From Epiperipatus broadwayi (taxonomy: Eukaryota > Onychophora > Udeonychophora > Euonychophora > Peripatidae), in NCBI GenBank assembly GCA_028023455.1, contig JAQFVV010006215.1, positions 8,568,950 through 8,632,949 of the forward strand: a stretch of 64,000 nucleotides of DNA. The letters run 5' to 3'. Within the stretch, counting starts at the first letter, position 1, and each line of letters opens with the position of its first letter. The notes beneath the pieces were generated by a model. That model was not told the origin of the DNA. It searched no databases and saw only the letters and a list, made by a program, of their open reading frames with translations. Position numbers and translations under genes: made by a program. Positions 13,395-24,371 of the stretch are shown piece by piece.

Positions 13395-15910
13395 GAAGCA
13401 CTAATGAATTTGACTGAGTAAAAAGAATTTAATCAGATAAAACCTAAAACTAATAATACTGATAACAATTTTATAAAAAGTAATGTGAAGGCAGGAGTAA
13501 CACCTAGTGACAATAAAGTTAAAGAGAATAAATCTCAAATAATTAAAAAATAGGGAAATTATATTAAACAACTTAGTAGTGATGCAAGTCAATTTACTAA
13601 TAATAAAGATAATGTGATTTCTTCTGAAATAGATGGAAAATCTTCTAAATATAATATTCATTGTGATATTGACACTAATAAGTTCAAAAAGAATAATGAT
13701 GAGAAGAATAATACTCGGACCTGGGTTGAAATAGTGACATCAGTGGATAGTGATAAGAGTAATAATAATAATAATAATGGAAATAAAATTAAAAGTATCC
13801 AGGAAAATAATTCTGACATGGGTACTAAATTAATGGTACATGATGGAGAAATTAAGGATAGTAATGATGGTTTTATTAGTGTCATATAAACAAAAAGCCA
13901 ATAGAAAAAAAGCAAATAAAATGGCCATAATGGGAATTCAAGAAAATCATAATATTTTGACTGTAAAACCAAAATAATTTATAAAAAAAAATTTCTTATG
14001 AGAATTGATATAGCAATGAATGAAAGATATTAATTGTCTAATGGATAAACTTAAGACATCAGTTGTTTGTTATAAAATGCCATCTGAAAATAAAAAAGAT
14101 GCTTCTTTTTACATTTCAGTGAATAAACAATATGTAGAACATATGACGAGTTCAGAGATTTGGCCATGTGGTTCTGAACTACATTCTTTTTATGGACGAT
14201 TACATAAATCAAACTCTATGAATGAAAATATTACCAAAGAGGTAAATGACACACAAATTGGATATGATAAGGTACTACAGTTACAATCTGTGCATTCTAA
14301 AATTAGTAGTAATGAGTAAAAAAACTATTAAATATTTACTTACAAAATGTGAGAGGATTGTGAACAAAGTTATATAAAATTATGCATAAAATTTTAACAG
14401 AAGAATATGACATTATTTGTTTAACAGAGACATGGCTAAAGGAAGATATATATATAATGAACATTTGATAGATGATAGATAGTGTTTTAGAAGTGATAGA
14501 CCAGTATCTATAGCTACATGAGGTGGGTATGTATTAGTTGCATTTAGAAAATATGTTTCTTGTAAGTGTATACATGTTTTAGATTTCTTATTTGATGAAG
14601 TATGGATTGAAATTGAATTAAATAATTAATATATAATAACCACATTCCACTCTTTTGACACTTTGAAGTATCAAAAGAATGGAATGTGGTTATTATATGT
14701 TATATATTAGAAAAGCAAAAATAAAAAAGGAAAGAGGAAGAGAAGTTATTGAAGAAGTAAATAATTATAAATTATTATTGGGAAATGTATATATTCCACT
14801 TACTAGTTTGAAATCAAATTTAGAAGCATTATAATCATTTCCGGTTTCACATAAGCATAAAGTATTAATGATGGGAGATTTGGACATTATACATTATGGA
14901 AACAATGTTTGCCAAAATAATGTCAAATTTAATGATTTGATGTAATTACTTAAGTTTTTGGATTTAAAGCAGGTCATTAAAATATACAATAATCATGGAT
15001 ATACGTTGGATTTAATAATGACAAATTATAAATTTATTCATATATAAAAATGTGAATATCCTCTAGTGACTGAAGATTATTATCATTTTGCACTAGAGAT
15101 TGAATTGGCATTAAACATCAAAATAACTAAATTTAGATCATTAGCTTAAAAAAATGTGCTAGAAATGATTATTTTGGTTTGTATGGAGCAATTAAAGATG
15201 TAAACTGGGAGATTTTTGATAAGAAAATTGGAAAGACAAGATTTTCATTTGAATATGAAAAATATACAAAATAACATTAGTAACAATTCAAGGCAATTTT
15301 GGAATATTATGAAAGGACATCTTAAAGTTAGAAATAGAGAAACAACAGATATTAAGCTGGATGATTTTATTAGATATTTCTCACCCCAAATGATCCATAA
15401 TAATATGTGTTCATATGTATTTTACTAATAATCTTATAAATAATAATTTAATAACTACACATAGTCTGAGTGTGGATGAGATTATGATAGCATCTAAATC
15501 TTTAAAAATTAAGAAAAGTATTGCACAGAATGATATACCTATATTTATTTATAGAAGTTGTATTGAGCTTTTACCTCCTACTTTAGCTTTAGTATATATA
15601 TTTAATTTGGCACTAAAAATATATGTTTTACTGGTTTAAAAATTGCAAAAATATGTCCAATTTATAAATCTGGAAAAAAAATCAGATTTATCTAATTTTA
15701 GATCTGTTTCTTTGTTGTCAATTTTGCTAAAATATTGAAAAAGTCAATTTATAATAGGAACATCAATTAAAAAATATTATTCCTTCATTTGTATGTGCTT
15801 TTTTATCAGGAAGATCTATAGAAATCATTTTGTTGCACATATCAGACATTACTATACAGAAAATGAATCAGAAATAAAAACAATTCTTTTTTTATGTTGC
15901 ACTTCAAATA
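13395..15910 (+). pseudogene. LINE, 5' part: ORF1-like region, endonuclease, start of RT
   Basis: This is a decayed non-LTR retrotransposon. An ORF1-like part lies at 13614-14319 (a polar, Asn-rich region, then INCLMDKLKTSVVCYKMPS and ASFYISVNKQYVEHMTSS). An AP-endonuclease part follows from about 14325: LQNVRGL, EEYDIICLTETWLKED, later MMGDLDI and LDLIMTNYKF, and VTEDYYHFALEIEL. The RT start is at 15440-15720 (SVDEIMIASKSLKIKKS, IYRSCIELLPPTLALVYIFN). Several stops and frame changes break it. The element resumes at 19389 after a 3.5-kb insertion. The clade is probably CR1/Jockey-like, judged from the domain order. The minus LINE at 50530-57305 has a closely related endonuclease start. Confidence 0.8.
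14632..14697. repeat. 27-bp perfect-type hairpin inside the LINE endonuclease
   Basis: The left arm 14632-14658 (TATAATAACCACATTCCACT...) and the right arm 14671-14697 pair over 27 bp with one mismatch. The loop is the 12 nt at 14659-14670. It interrupts the endonuclease frame just after VWIEIELNN. Such a clean stem in a decayed element suggests a later local inversion or a short templated insertion. Confidence 0.85.
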
Positions 15911-15970
15911 TACAATAGTCAAGAATATGTTTAAAAATACATATATACAAGCAACAAAGATTACAAATTA
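15911..15970 (+). repeat. Left 60-bp terminal inverted repeat of the composite
   Basis: It starts TACAATAGTCAAGAATATG and ends GATTACAAATTA. It is the reverse complement of 19329-19388 with differences at three positions. Confidence 0.85.
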
Positions 15971-18490
15971 TAAACATATATGGGATATGGATATGTAGCG
16001 CATAGTATTGTAATGGTCAGAAAACGTGTGACTCGTAAACATAGTGCAGAATTCGACCACCATACAGAACAGCAGCACCATCGAGTAGCGAAGCCACCCG
16101 TGGTACTGAGTTCGAACATAGTTTATCGGTTCCACAATACAATCCATGAAACAACGCATCTGATGCGACATTAGTAAATATTTCCTTAGGCACGGTGGTC
16201 AGGGAGATGCAAGAGATTTATGATTTTATTCTCGAGTTAGCCAATAATCAAACTAATATTAATTAAACATTCATATTTACATAATCGAGGAAATATTAGA
16301 TAGAATGGGTATCGAATAAATGAAACGTAACTGCAGACATATAGTTTAAAATTATTTATTAACACATTTTAAGATCATTTACTAATAATATTTTATGGAC
16401 TAACAGCTTCAGTAGCGGGATTTGCAACATGATTATATTTTAAAGAATACATTATTTATTTGTTTACAAAAGGAATTATTTATTTGAGGGCGTAATCTAT
16501 CTACCTAAAATTCTCAGCTACCTAAAATTCTCGAGTAAGTATTTCTAATGCATGCCTGGAGGGATTTATACTTTTGCAATGCAAGAGTCTAAAGTATGGG
16601 TTATAAGAGTAACGGCAGACATATATTTATTTAATTAAAATATTTATTTGTAACTAAGGGCAAACATTTATTTGAGAGTGAATTATGAAGATAATGCGGA
16701 GGCAGAGTGATATATAGAATAATAAAATTAAGTAAAGGAACACATGGTACGCTTTAGAAAGGTGATATGGAATGGCAGTATATCGAAACTGCAATGCCGC
16801 AAATGGGTTTATAAGAATGTCGGGCTGGTCTCTGCCTCGGCCCGACGAAGTAAGGTGTCACATAAGCATAACCAGGGACAAGCAGTCCGTGTCGCAGTTT
16901 GCCGGCTGGCTGCATGACATTGTCAAATCCTACGGTAGCACCCATTATGCCCGCTTGTGTAGGACGACTGGGGTTAATTTCAACCCTGAAGAATCCGGAA
17001 ATTTCACGGCGGAATGGGTCATCGCGTCTTAAAATGTAACACATGTATACTGTATAAACGATTATGATGAGATTTAAATAGATTTCTGACTCGGCCCTAC
17101 ATTATCAACATTTACTAAAGAACTCTGGCGACTCTCAAAGAAATGTAATTTTCTAGAATTATTCGTTAAGATTTAATAAATACAAAACCTATATAAACTG
17201 GCAGTTATTACAACTAATATGCCAGCCATTTGCGAAGTAGTAGACCCTGCATTACAATAAATGATGCACTGAATGCGTGTCGATTTATATGAAAGTTAAG
17301 TTATTAAGGAAAGTAAATATTAATGAAACTTTGACACGCATTCATTGTTTTAAGCGATCATAGATTTAAACTTTGAAAATTGAGATAATTATGAGCATGC
17401 AATAATTAAATAATAACTATAGATAGAAATGTAGATTATAGAAATACGCACCCAAGAAAGATAGAGTGAGGTAAGCTAGATTATTAGATACATTTACACA
17501 TTACATTAATTATTCACTTTAGTTATACAAATGGTAGTTTTTACATTTTACAATTTAGATAAGTAATACGAAGAAGAGCTATAGCATGTTATTAGAGTAC
17601 TCTAGAGTTTGAACACAGACAGGTACCTGTTTTATAAGAAGTTTTCTGATTCCATTAGTTTAGCAGCAAAAAGTTCACGAGTGGCAATTCTTTCTTGTAT
17701 TTAGATATTTCATTTAATTTCACAGCAGCAGCAGCTTTCTCATTTATTTCAGGCAGCAGATCTTCATGGTTAATTTATGATGGGCAATGGAAAGTTCGGC
17801 ATCCGATAGGCCATCTCCCGATGGAGAATAATCTAGGTGCTTTACTCGGTCATACCTTGGCAGGAACAAATTATTTTTATTATTTTTGGAGACTCTCAGT
17901 GATCGAGAGCAAAGCTAAAGTTTAAGTAAATGTCTCCAGCAAGTCTAAGATGGCCTCTTTTTTTATCTTGATCTTTCACATTTTTGTTAAGGTATTTTTA
18001 GGTTCTTCTTAATCTGCCCTGAGGATAATCAATGCATTTTGTTGGTTTTTAATTAAAGAAAGCTGCCGTTCTATTGTTTACATTTTACATTTACTAATTA
18101 TATTTTGGGGAATTTTTCTTTAATTAATCTATTATCTATCACTGACCGATGCTTTTAAATTTCATAAACAAAAAGGGAACATAAGATTATTTTAACTTTT
18201 AATTAAATATTACATCAGATTTTTTTAGAATTATTATTAAACGAAATTTAAACAAAGCAATAAATACGAACTTTATAATCCAAAATAAATGATTAAAATT
18301 ATACAAAATTATATAACTAAAAGAAATCTAAATGATATTATTTTATCCCCATTTATTGCCTTTAATTTGAGATCGAAATGTGTGCGTGTTTATGCTGAAT
18401 TCTACATATATTTATACATTTTTAATATTGCTACACACACAATTCGATACCAAAAAGTTTAAATTTGGGCGGGATAGACTGGTCAGTGAG
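15971..18490. other. Interior of the composite, unrecognised, with a GC-richer island
   Basis: The composition differs from everything around it. Positions 16750-17050 and 17640-17930 are clearly less AT-rich, and several CG dinucleotides remain. Short frames cross it on both strands (for example 16772-17032 plus and 16754-17044 minus), but neither shows a domain I recognise. At 15995-16058 there are weak matches to tRNA A and B boxes (GTAGCGCATAG and AATTCGACC). No RT, transposase or integrase motif was found. Confidence 0.4.
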
Positions 18491-18619
18491 AGACGACAGA
18501 AAAAGATGAAACTTAAGATTCGAATACGCATCTTACTGTTTCAGTATTGACAATATATTTTCACGATATGGGGTAAATAGCATGAATAATAATAGATGTA
18601 GGACTAATAAACAAAAGAA

Positions 18620-19175
18620 GTGAATAAAAATTTCATATTTGTCTAGTGTATATAATATATTAAATAAAAAAAGTAAAAATTATATAGATAAAAACATTAA
18701 TGTGGGATGGGCTAATAGCAAAAATTTAGATAAATTGATAACAAATTGTAGGATGAAAGATGATATAAAATATAAGAGAGGAATGGTTTATAAAATTAGA
18801 TGTAATTTTTGTAATATGGTTTACTATGGCCAGACGGCAAAGCAATTGGGAGAAAGACTAAAGAACACAATAATGCTATTGCTAGGAAAGATGATAGATC
18901 TGCATTATATGTTCATTATTTGTAATACAGACATAAAATAAATTGTATTGATAATATGTGTTCTAGATTATATTAAAAATGTTAATAGATGTAAAATATA
19001 TGAAACAAACTATATCATGTATAATAAAAACAACTGTATGAATATATACAAAACATCCATTAAGTTGAATAATAAGTGGTTAATGAGTAAAGAACGGATA
19101 GCTAATGTGGATATATATCCATTCAATATATATAATGGTAATTTTGTAGTAGGATTGAAAAAAAAAATCACATAA
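18620..19175 (+). pseudogene. GIY-YIG endonuclease remnant of a Penelope-like element
   Basis: The translation starts with a basic linker, then gives the conserved block GMVYKIRCNFCNMVYYGQT at about 18780-18836. This holds the GIY half (VYKI), a CxxC pair and the YIG half (YYGQT), followed by LGERLK. After a frameshift near 18860 it continues KEHNNAIARKDDRSALYVHY, placing the expected Arg and the EH and H residues of the Penelope GIY-YIG family. Further stops follow. In intact Penelope-like elements this nuclease sits C-terminal to the RT and nicks the target. Here the RT is absent, so this is a dead 3' fragment. Confidence 0.75.
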
Positions 19176-19328
19176 TGGATAGTGTCGGATATCCATTTGT
19201 TTATCTGTCTTCTCTCATGTATTGATATAGATGTCGCTGTATGTACTTTAAATTGTGGTATTCTGGAGACATATTGAAAAGGGCAAAAAATGTAATTCGC
19301 CGAAAAAGGCTTTTCTATAATAATTTTT

Positions 19329-19388
19329 TAATTTGTAATCTTCGTTGCTTGTATATATGTATTTTTAAACATATTATTGACTAATGTA
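19329..19388 (-). repeat. Right 60-bp terminal inverted repeat of the composite
   Basis: It starts TAATTTGTAATCTTCG and ends TTATTGACTAATGTA. It pairs with 15911-15970 with three mismatches. Confidence 0.85.
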
Positions 19389-20560
19389 TATCAGACATTA
19401 TAACACAAGTTATTGATTCTTAAAATCAACCTGATGTTATTTACTTTGATTTATCTAAAGCTTTTGATAAGATAGATCATAACATTTTATTAATTAAAAT
19501 AGATAAAATTGGGTTATCAATTAATCTTTTAAAATTTTTAAAATCTTCTCTTATTAATAGAAATAATTATATGTATATTAATGGTGAATCTTCTTTTATG
19601 GTTACTTATGGATGTGGAATACCCCAAGGAAGTATTTTAAGTCCCCTTTTTGCCATTTATACTTCTGCTTTGGCTTTTGTCATAACTGGGAAAAATATAT
19701 TATGTTATGCAGGTGATATTAAGATCTTTTTGGAGATCCAACATATAAATGATCATAAAATATTGCAAAATTATATTAATGATTTTTGTAATTGGTGCCA
19801 TGTCATTAATTTGCAAATAACATTTTAAAATGCAATTCAGTGTCTTATACAAAGAAAACAACAGTTAGTAATGGTCAATATTGTGTTAATGGAAACAGAA
19901 TTGCCATAACTTTTAAGCAGAAAGATCTGGGTATTATTTTCACAAGTGGTTATACATTTAATGATCATATTCAAATAGTGGTTAATAAGTCTCTTAAAAT
20001 TATGGATATGATTGCATCATGGTTCTATTGTTTGGAATCCATACAATCATACAAATATAAGTAAATTACAAAAAAATACAAGACAAATATTTTAAATATG
20101 TTTATAAAATGAAATGTATACCAAGAAGACAAACATAATAAAACACTGTTAACAGACATGCCATTTTTATTTAAATTAGTGCATGGAACTGTATCCTTAG
20201 AATATGCAATTACAGTAATTTCAATTAGGATTCCAACTTATAATTCTGAATGTCATGATTTGTTTTTTTACCTATGTTGAGACATTTCATTAATTCACCA
20301 TTGCATAGATTGCCACTGGAGTATAATAAAAAGTTTTCAGATATTGATATTTTATCTTTAAACTATACACAATTCAAGGACAAAATAAAATCAACCTTAC
20401 ATTGATATTATTAATGTAAATAGTATTTTAAACATGTCTGTATGTACAACTTTGTAATTTTATAATACAGACATGTACTAAATTTGTAAATACTTGTGGC
20501 CTTGTATGAGCTGTTTATTTATGAACTATAATAATAATAACAGTACTACTACTGATGCTG
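19389..20560 (+). pseudogene. LINE, 3' part: RT palm and 3' end
   Basis: The RT continues with motif A, YFDLSKAFDKIDHNILL, at about 19440, then motif B, GCGIPQGSILSPLFAIY, at about 19613, and motif C as ILCYAGDIKIF at about 19700, where YAGD replaces YADD. NFCNWCHVINLQI follows, then a frameshift near 19828. The C-terminal RT region continues to about 20400 (FKQKDLGIIFTSGYTFNDHI at about 19910). The 3' end carries CTGTTTATTTATGAACTATA and an ATAATAATAAC tail. With 13395-15910 this is one LINE copy split by the composite insertion. It is inactive: stops, frameshifts and loss of the first catalytic Asp of motif C. Confidence 0.8.
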
Positions 20561-21814
20561 ATGCTAATAATCACATTGTTCAGTATTTTATAAAAAGTTT
20601 GAACATTGAAAGTGAAACCTAGAGTGATGATTGATGAATCTTGAATTAATTATATAGTAATTAGTCATCTTTGTGGCTTCATTTGCATTAGTAAAAAGAC
20701 TCTTAAAACAAGTAACATAAAGCAAAAATGCATAATCTAGCAAAACAGCTTTTCATATACATATATATAAAGATAAGGATAAAGAAAAGAATAATGGATT
20801 ATCAGTAACTAAAGAAAAATGGAGTTCCCTTTAAATATTACTTAATGATTTGTTTTAGCGCTTTAGTATTTATACTGATTGTTGACTGTAAATTCTTAAT
20901 CCTTAATAAAATATTTGAATTAAACTATAACAGCTACTACTGATTCTCATTAAGCACAGACAATCAATCCTGGAGATGCGGTTTTTTAAAAAATTATTTA
21001 CTTTTAAAACAATAGTATGCATAATAGAATAACAATCAGTCTACTACAATATTTTAGATAATACTTCAAATATATTTTTATTAGCCATATATCTATAAAT
21101 TTGAATGTGTGTATGTTTCTTATTTAATAACTCCATAAATATTGTCCCAGACATTCTCCAAAAAAAAATTATGCAAGAATAATCAAGATTAGTGCAATAT
21201 TTATGCTTATAATAGGCTCTAAAAAATAACTGTCGATGATTTAATGCATTAGTAGAATTGTATATTCTGGAGATCAGAATCCATGGACTGTGGCTTTTTC
21301 AATCACTTCTGATGCTCAAATTTGTTATGACTTTACAGACAATGTCATTAGATTATTTATTAAATGGTAAAAATGATATTAGGGATATAGAAATGAAATA
21401 ATGGTGTTGTTTGAAGTTATGATCAAACTTATCAGTTGATCCTTATACACAAGTTCTACCATAGATAGAAAATAGTATAATGAATTATTACTATTATTGT
21501 TATATATATTATTGATTCCCAATTATGTTGAAATCATTCCATGTGAATTATTCAAAATTTGACAGTTACTCAAAATTTAGGATTGCATAGAACTTTGTAA
21601 AACAAATTCCAGAAGTTAAATTAGACAAATAAAATATAAAGATTACAATTAAATCATAAACTGTTGATTATTAGTTTAAATTATATCAGAACAATAAAAG
21701 TTTGAAAACTATTGAACTGTAATACTAGGAACATTTATAAACAGTATCATAAATTGAAAAGTGTATGTATTCCTCATTCTAAAAGTGGTTATTGTTATAA
21801 TAATAATAATAAAA
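20561..21814. other. Intronic AT-rich stretch, no feature seen
   Basis: No exon, RNA gene or repeat family was recognised between the LINE tail and the polypurine tract. Confidence 0.5.
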
Positions 21815-21950
21815 TAAGATTGAGTAGAAAGAGAAGAAAAAGAGGAAAGGAAGAGGAAGACAAAGAAGGAAAAAAAGAAAGTGAGAAAAAGGAGAAAGAG
21901 AAAGTAGGAAGAAGAAAAGGAAAAAGAAAAAAAGAAGAACAAAGGAAGAT
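21815..21950. repeat. Polypurine tract
   Basis: About 135 nt of the + strand are almost all A and G (AGAAAGAGAAGAAAAAGAGG and similar), with only scattered T and C. The Lys/Glu-rich open frame across it is a by-product. It ends at a fold-back family 1 fragment. Confidence 0.85.
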
Positions 21951-22035
21951 GTATGAAAAAGATAATTTCCAGGATGCACATTTTATGCTGAATCAACAGC
22001 ACTCATCAATTGTGCAATTCCAGTCACTTATTAAA
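21951..22035 (+). repeat. Fold-back family 1 fragment
   Basis: It carries GAAAAAGATAATTTCCAGGA, TTTTATGCTGAATCAACAG and CACTCATCAATTG, the same blocks as the family copies at 23840 and 60125. Confidence 0.7.
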
Positions 22036-23040
22036 AAATAGATATATTAATTTTACCTGAGATTTAAACTTTATATCTGGGCTAGGAATAATCTCTTAAT
22101 CTTTAATTTAATGTTTTATTTGAAATAGTTTATAAGTGCAGAAAATCTGAAATTTGTCAATCAAAATGTAATATCTTATATATAAAATCCCTATTTTCTC
22201 TGTTGTCTGATTGGTGAGTGTATTATTGTTTGTCTGATGTTATGTTTCAAATTCACAATGAGGCATATTTTTCAGTGAAAAAAAAAAATGCTGCCATTAC
22301 ACCATGATAACTGTCAAATCCATAAATGGTAGTGGGACAGTTACTACTTCAGCATTCAAACTTTAGCTGGCATGTTTCATGGCCTGATAGGGTACCCAGG
22401 AGCTCTGGTACTGAGTGAGTTAGCTAGGCTACTGTTTGCATATTTCATGGTAATGGTTACCAGATGCTGCAGAACCAGTCACAAATGCTAATTCATAATT
22501 CAGCATTAACATGATCCATGCTTTCATAGTCTACCAATTCTCTAATATAGTTCAGATAAATGACATAGTCAGCAGTGTTTAATAAAATAATATTTATATT
22601 AAATCTTAAAGCAACCAATTAAAAAAATATTACAAATATTATATTTAATGAGTTAATTATATTCAATGAGTTATATTATTAGTAGTTGTTAAATATTATA
22701 TTTATTTAAAAAATTGTATTAATAAATAGTAACTATTAATAAAGTTAAAAAAACAACTATTACATGTGTTGTATAATGTTTAATAAAAAGCTATATATTT
22801 ACATTAAATCTTAAAAAAAAAATTAAAGCCACAAATTAAAATTTTTTTACAATATTAGATTTAATAATACATATTTTTATTACAAAGAATTTAATGCAAA
22901 GGAGGTAATGATGTCAAAGTAATCATATCAAAACAATGGCTTTTTAAAAAGCCAGATATATTTAGTATTTATTGTAAGTACCTAATTCACAATATAAATA
23001 CAATAATTCATAATATATATATATAAACATTCTATACAAT
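22036..23040. other. AT-rich stretch, possible old repeat
   Basis: A less AT-rich patch at 22180-22500 (TTTGTCTGATGTTATG, AAATTCACAATGAGG) is loosely like 45780-45840 (GTTTGTCTG, AAATTCACAA). This hints at a shared dispersed repeat I cannot classify. No gene seen. Confidence 0.35.
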
Positions 23041-23054
23041 AGTTTAAATACTTG

Positions 23055-23222
23055 GGAGCACAAACTAAGAAAAGCTTGAAAATGAAATTCTTATATAAAG
23101 TAAGAAATAAGAATAGCCTAGATTGGAATTATTAAAAGTATAAGAATTCCATTCTAAGTCATTTTTATTTCTCACTTTATATAAGAATTTCATTTTCAAG
23201 ATATTCTTAGTTTGTACTCACA
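23055..23222. repeat. Inverted repeat hairpin
   Basis: The left arm (ACAAACTAAGAAAAGCTTG, AAATGAAATTCTTATATAAA) pairs with the right arm (TTTATATAAGAATTTCATTT, then CTTAGTTTGTACTCA). Arms are about 70 nt with a short spacer. No coding content. Confidence 0.8.
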
Positions 23223-23748
23223 AATCTGAATTATGATTGCATCAGAAAAGTTAAAAATATAGCATAGTTTAAATAGTAAATGCTGTTGTAATAAAGACCT
23301 AGACTTCCACTTAGCACTTACTTAATTCTCTTTGATTATAAAGATTGTTATAAATGTCTAAAACAGGAAGAGTGAATATTAATCAATCTAAATATTTATT
23401 GCAGATATTTATAAACAGATTTTTTTTTGTTTAATAAAATAAAGAAAGTCCTTTTTGATTTAAAACTTTACAACAAAAAATCTAAACAAAAATAAGTAAA
23501 TACAATTAATCACAACATGAATATATATATACCATTCTGCACACTCATTTAAATTAGTGGAGTCAAGTTTTCTGGTCTCTCTGAATCTCATAAGAAATGT
23601 TGTTGTAGGTTGCAAATTAAATACAAATCCACTACTAAATGCTGATAAGCAGAAGAAAAAAAAGATTTGTGCATAATTTTTTGCTATAAGTAAAAATGTC
23701 CTCATATAATAATCCTAATTGTGTAGCAGCCTGTTATGGTTTGCAATA

Positions 23749-24166
23749 ATGTAATTATAAATATAGGGGATTTGAACACAGACTTTCAAGCATTCTTCAA
23801 CAATCCACACTATCTCATACTTCTGATACACATGACCACACACATGTAGAAAAGATAAATAATCACCAATATATGTATTTCGTGCTGAACCAGCACTCAT
23901 TAGTTGGTCCAAAGTATCATCTCCCACACACATATATATAATCAGTTCTCAGTTTATATTAAGATAGCAAATCTTACTTTAATGGACAGGCTTCTATCTA
24001 CTACAACCTCCAACTCTTCAGCCATCCATACCATTGAAAATCTGATGATGGAAAACCCAAATTCCATGCTGATGCCAATATTATTGCCATGCCCATGTTG
24101 ACCTCAAGTCACTCTGACCCCTCATGTATAGGACTTTATCCATTTAAATACATATAAGAGGAATGG
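23749..24166 (+). repeat. Fold-back family 1, single-arm copy
   Basis: The copy begins ATATAGGGGATTTGAACACAG. It runs through AAGATAAATAATCACCAAT, CTGAACCAGCACTCATTAG, GACAGGCTTCTATCTAC and GAAAATCTGATGATGG, and ends CCATTTAAATACATATAAG. The order matches the left arm of the 39837-40711 palindrome. The terminal GGGATTTGAAC resembles the complement of a tRNA B box, so a tRNA-derived SINE origin is possible. Apparent short ORFs within it are artefacts. Confidence 0.75.
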
Positions 24167-24371
24167 GCAGGATCCTGGCTTAATGTATAAGATTTGAAAT
24201 GCCTGTATTTCAAATCTTAAATAGTGTAATTAGTAAGGTGGTTTTTACCTTAAAGGCATATTTTACCTCATTTAAATGAGGGGGTCAAGTCCACTAAAAT
24301 GTTAAATCTGTAATCTAATATTTGTCATCAAGTTTCAGTACAAAGTTGTTTTTTTTAATATTGTAAACAAC

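Larger units (their letters stand above)
15911..19388. mobile_element. Composite insertion bounded by 60-bp inverted repeats, with a Penelope-like remnant
   Basis: Left end 15911-15970 and right end 19329-19388 are reverse complements over 60 bp with three mismatches; the shared core is TACATATATACAAGCAAC. The insertion splits a LINE between RT motifs, and the RT reading resumes right after it at 19389. Near the right end lies a GIY-YIG endonuclease remnant like that of Penelope-like elements, some of which carry inverted terminal repeats. No RT of the Penelope type is visible. The LINE block ATATCAGACATTA occurs on both sides (about 15839 and 19388), consistent with target duplication. A DNA transposon that captured a Penelope piece is an alternative. 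Confidence 0.65.

Noticed and set aside
16754-17044. Overlapping frames on both strands in the GC-richer island
   Set aside because: Both strands are open by composition and neither translation shows a known motif.
21712-22041. 109-codon Lys/Glu-rich frame
   Set aside because: It is the translation of the polypurine tract joined to a fold-back repeat fragment.
22180-22500. Helitron-like or other DNA-transposon start (also near 45780)
   Set aside because: The shared phrases are short, and no terminal hairpin or Rep/helicase sequence was seen.
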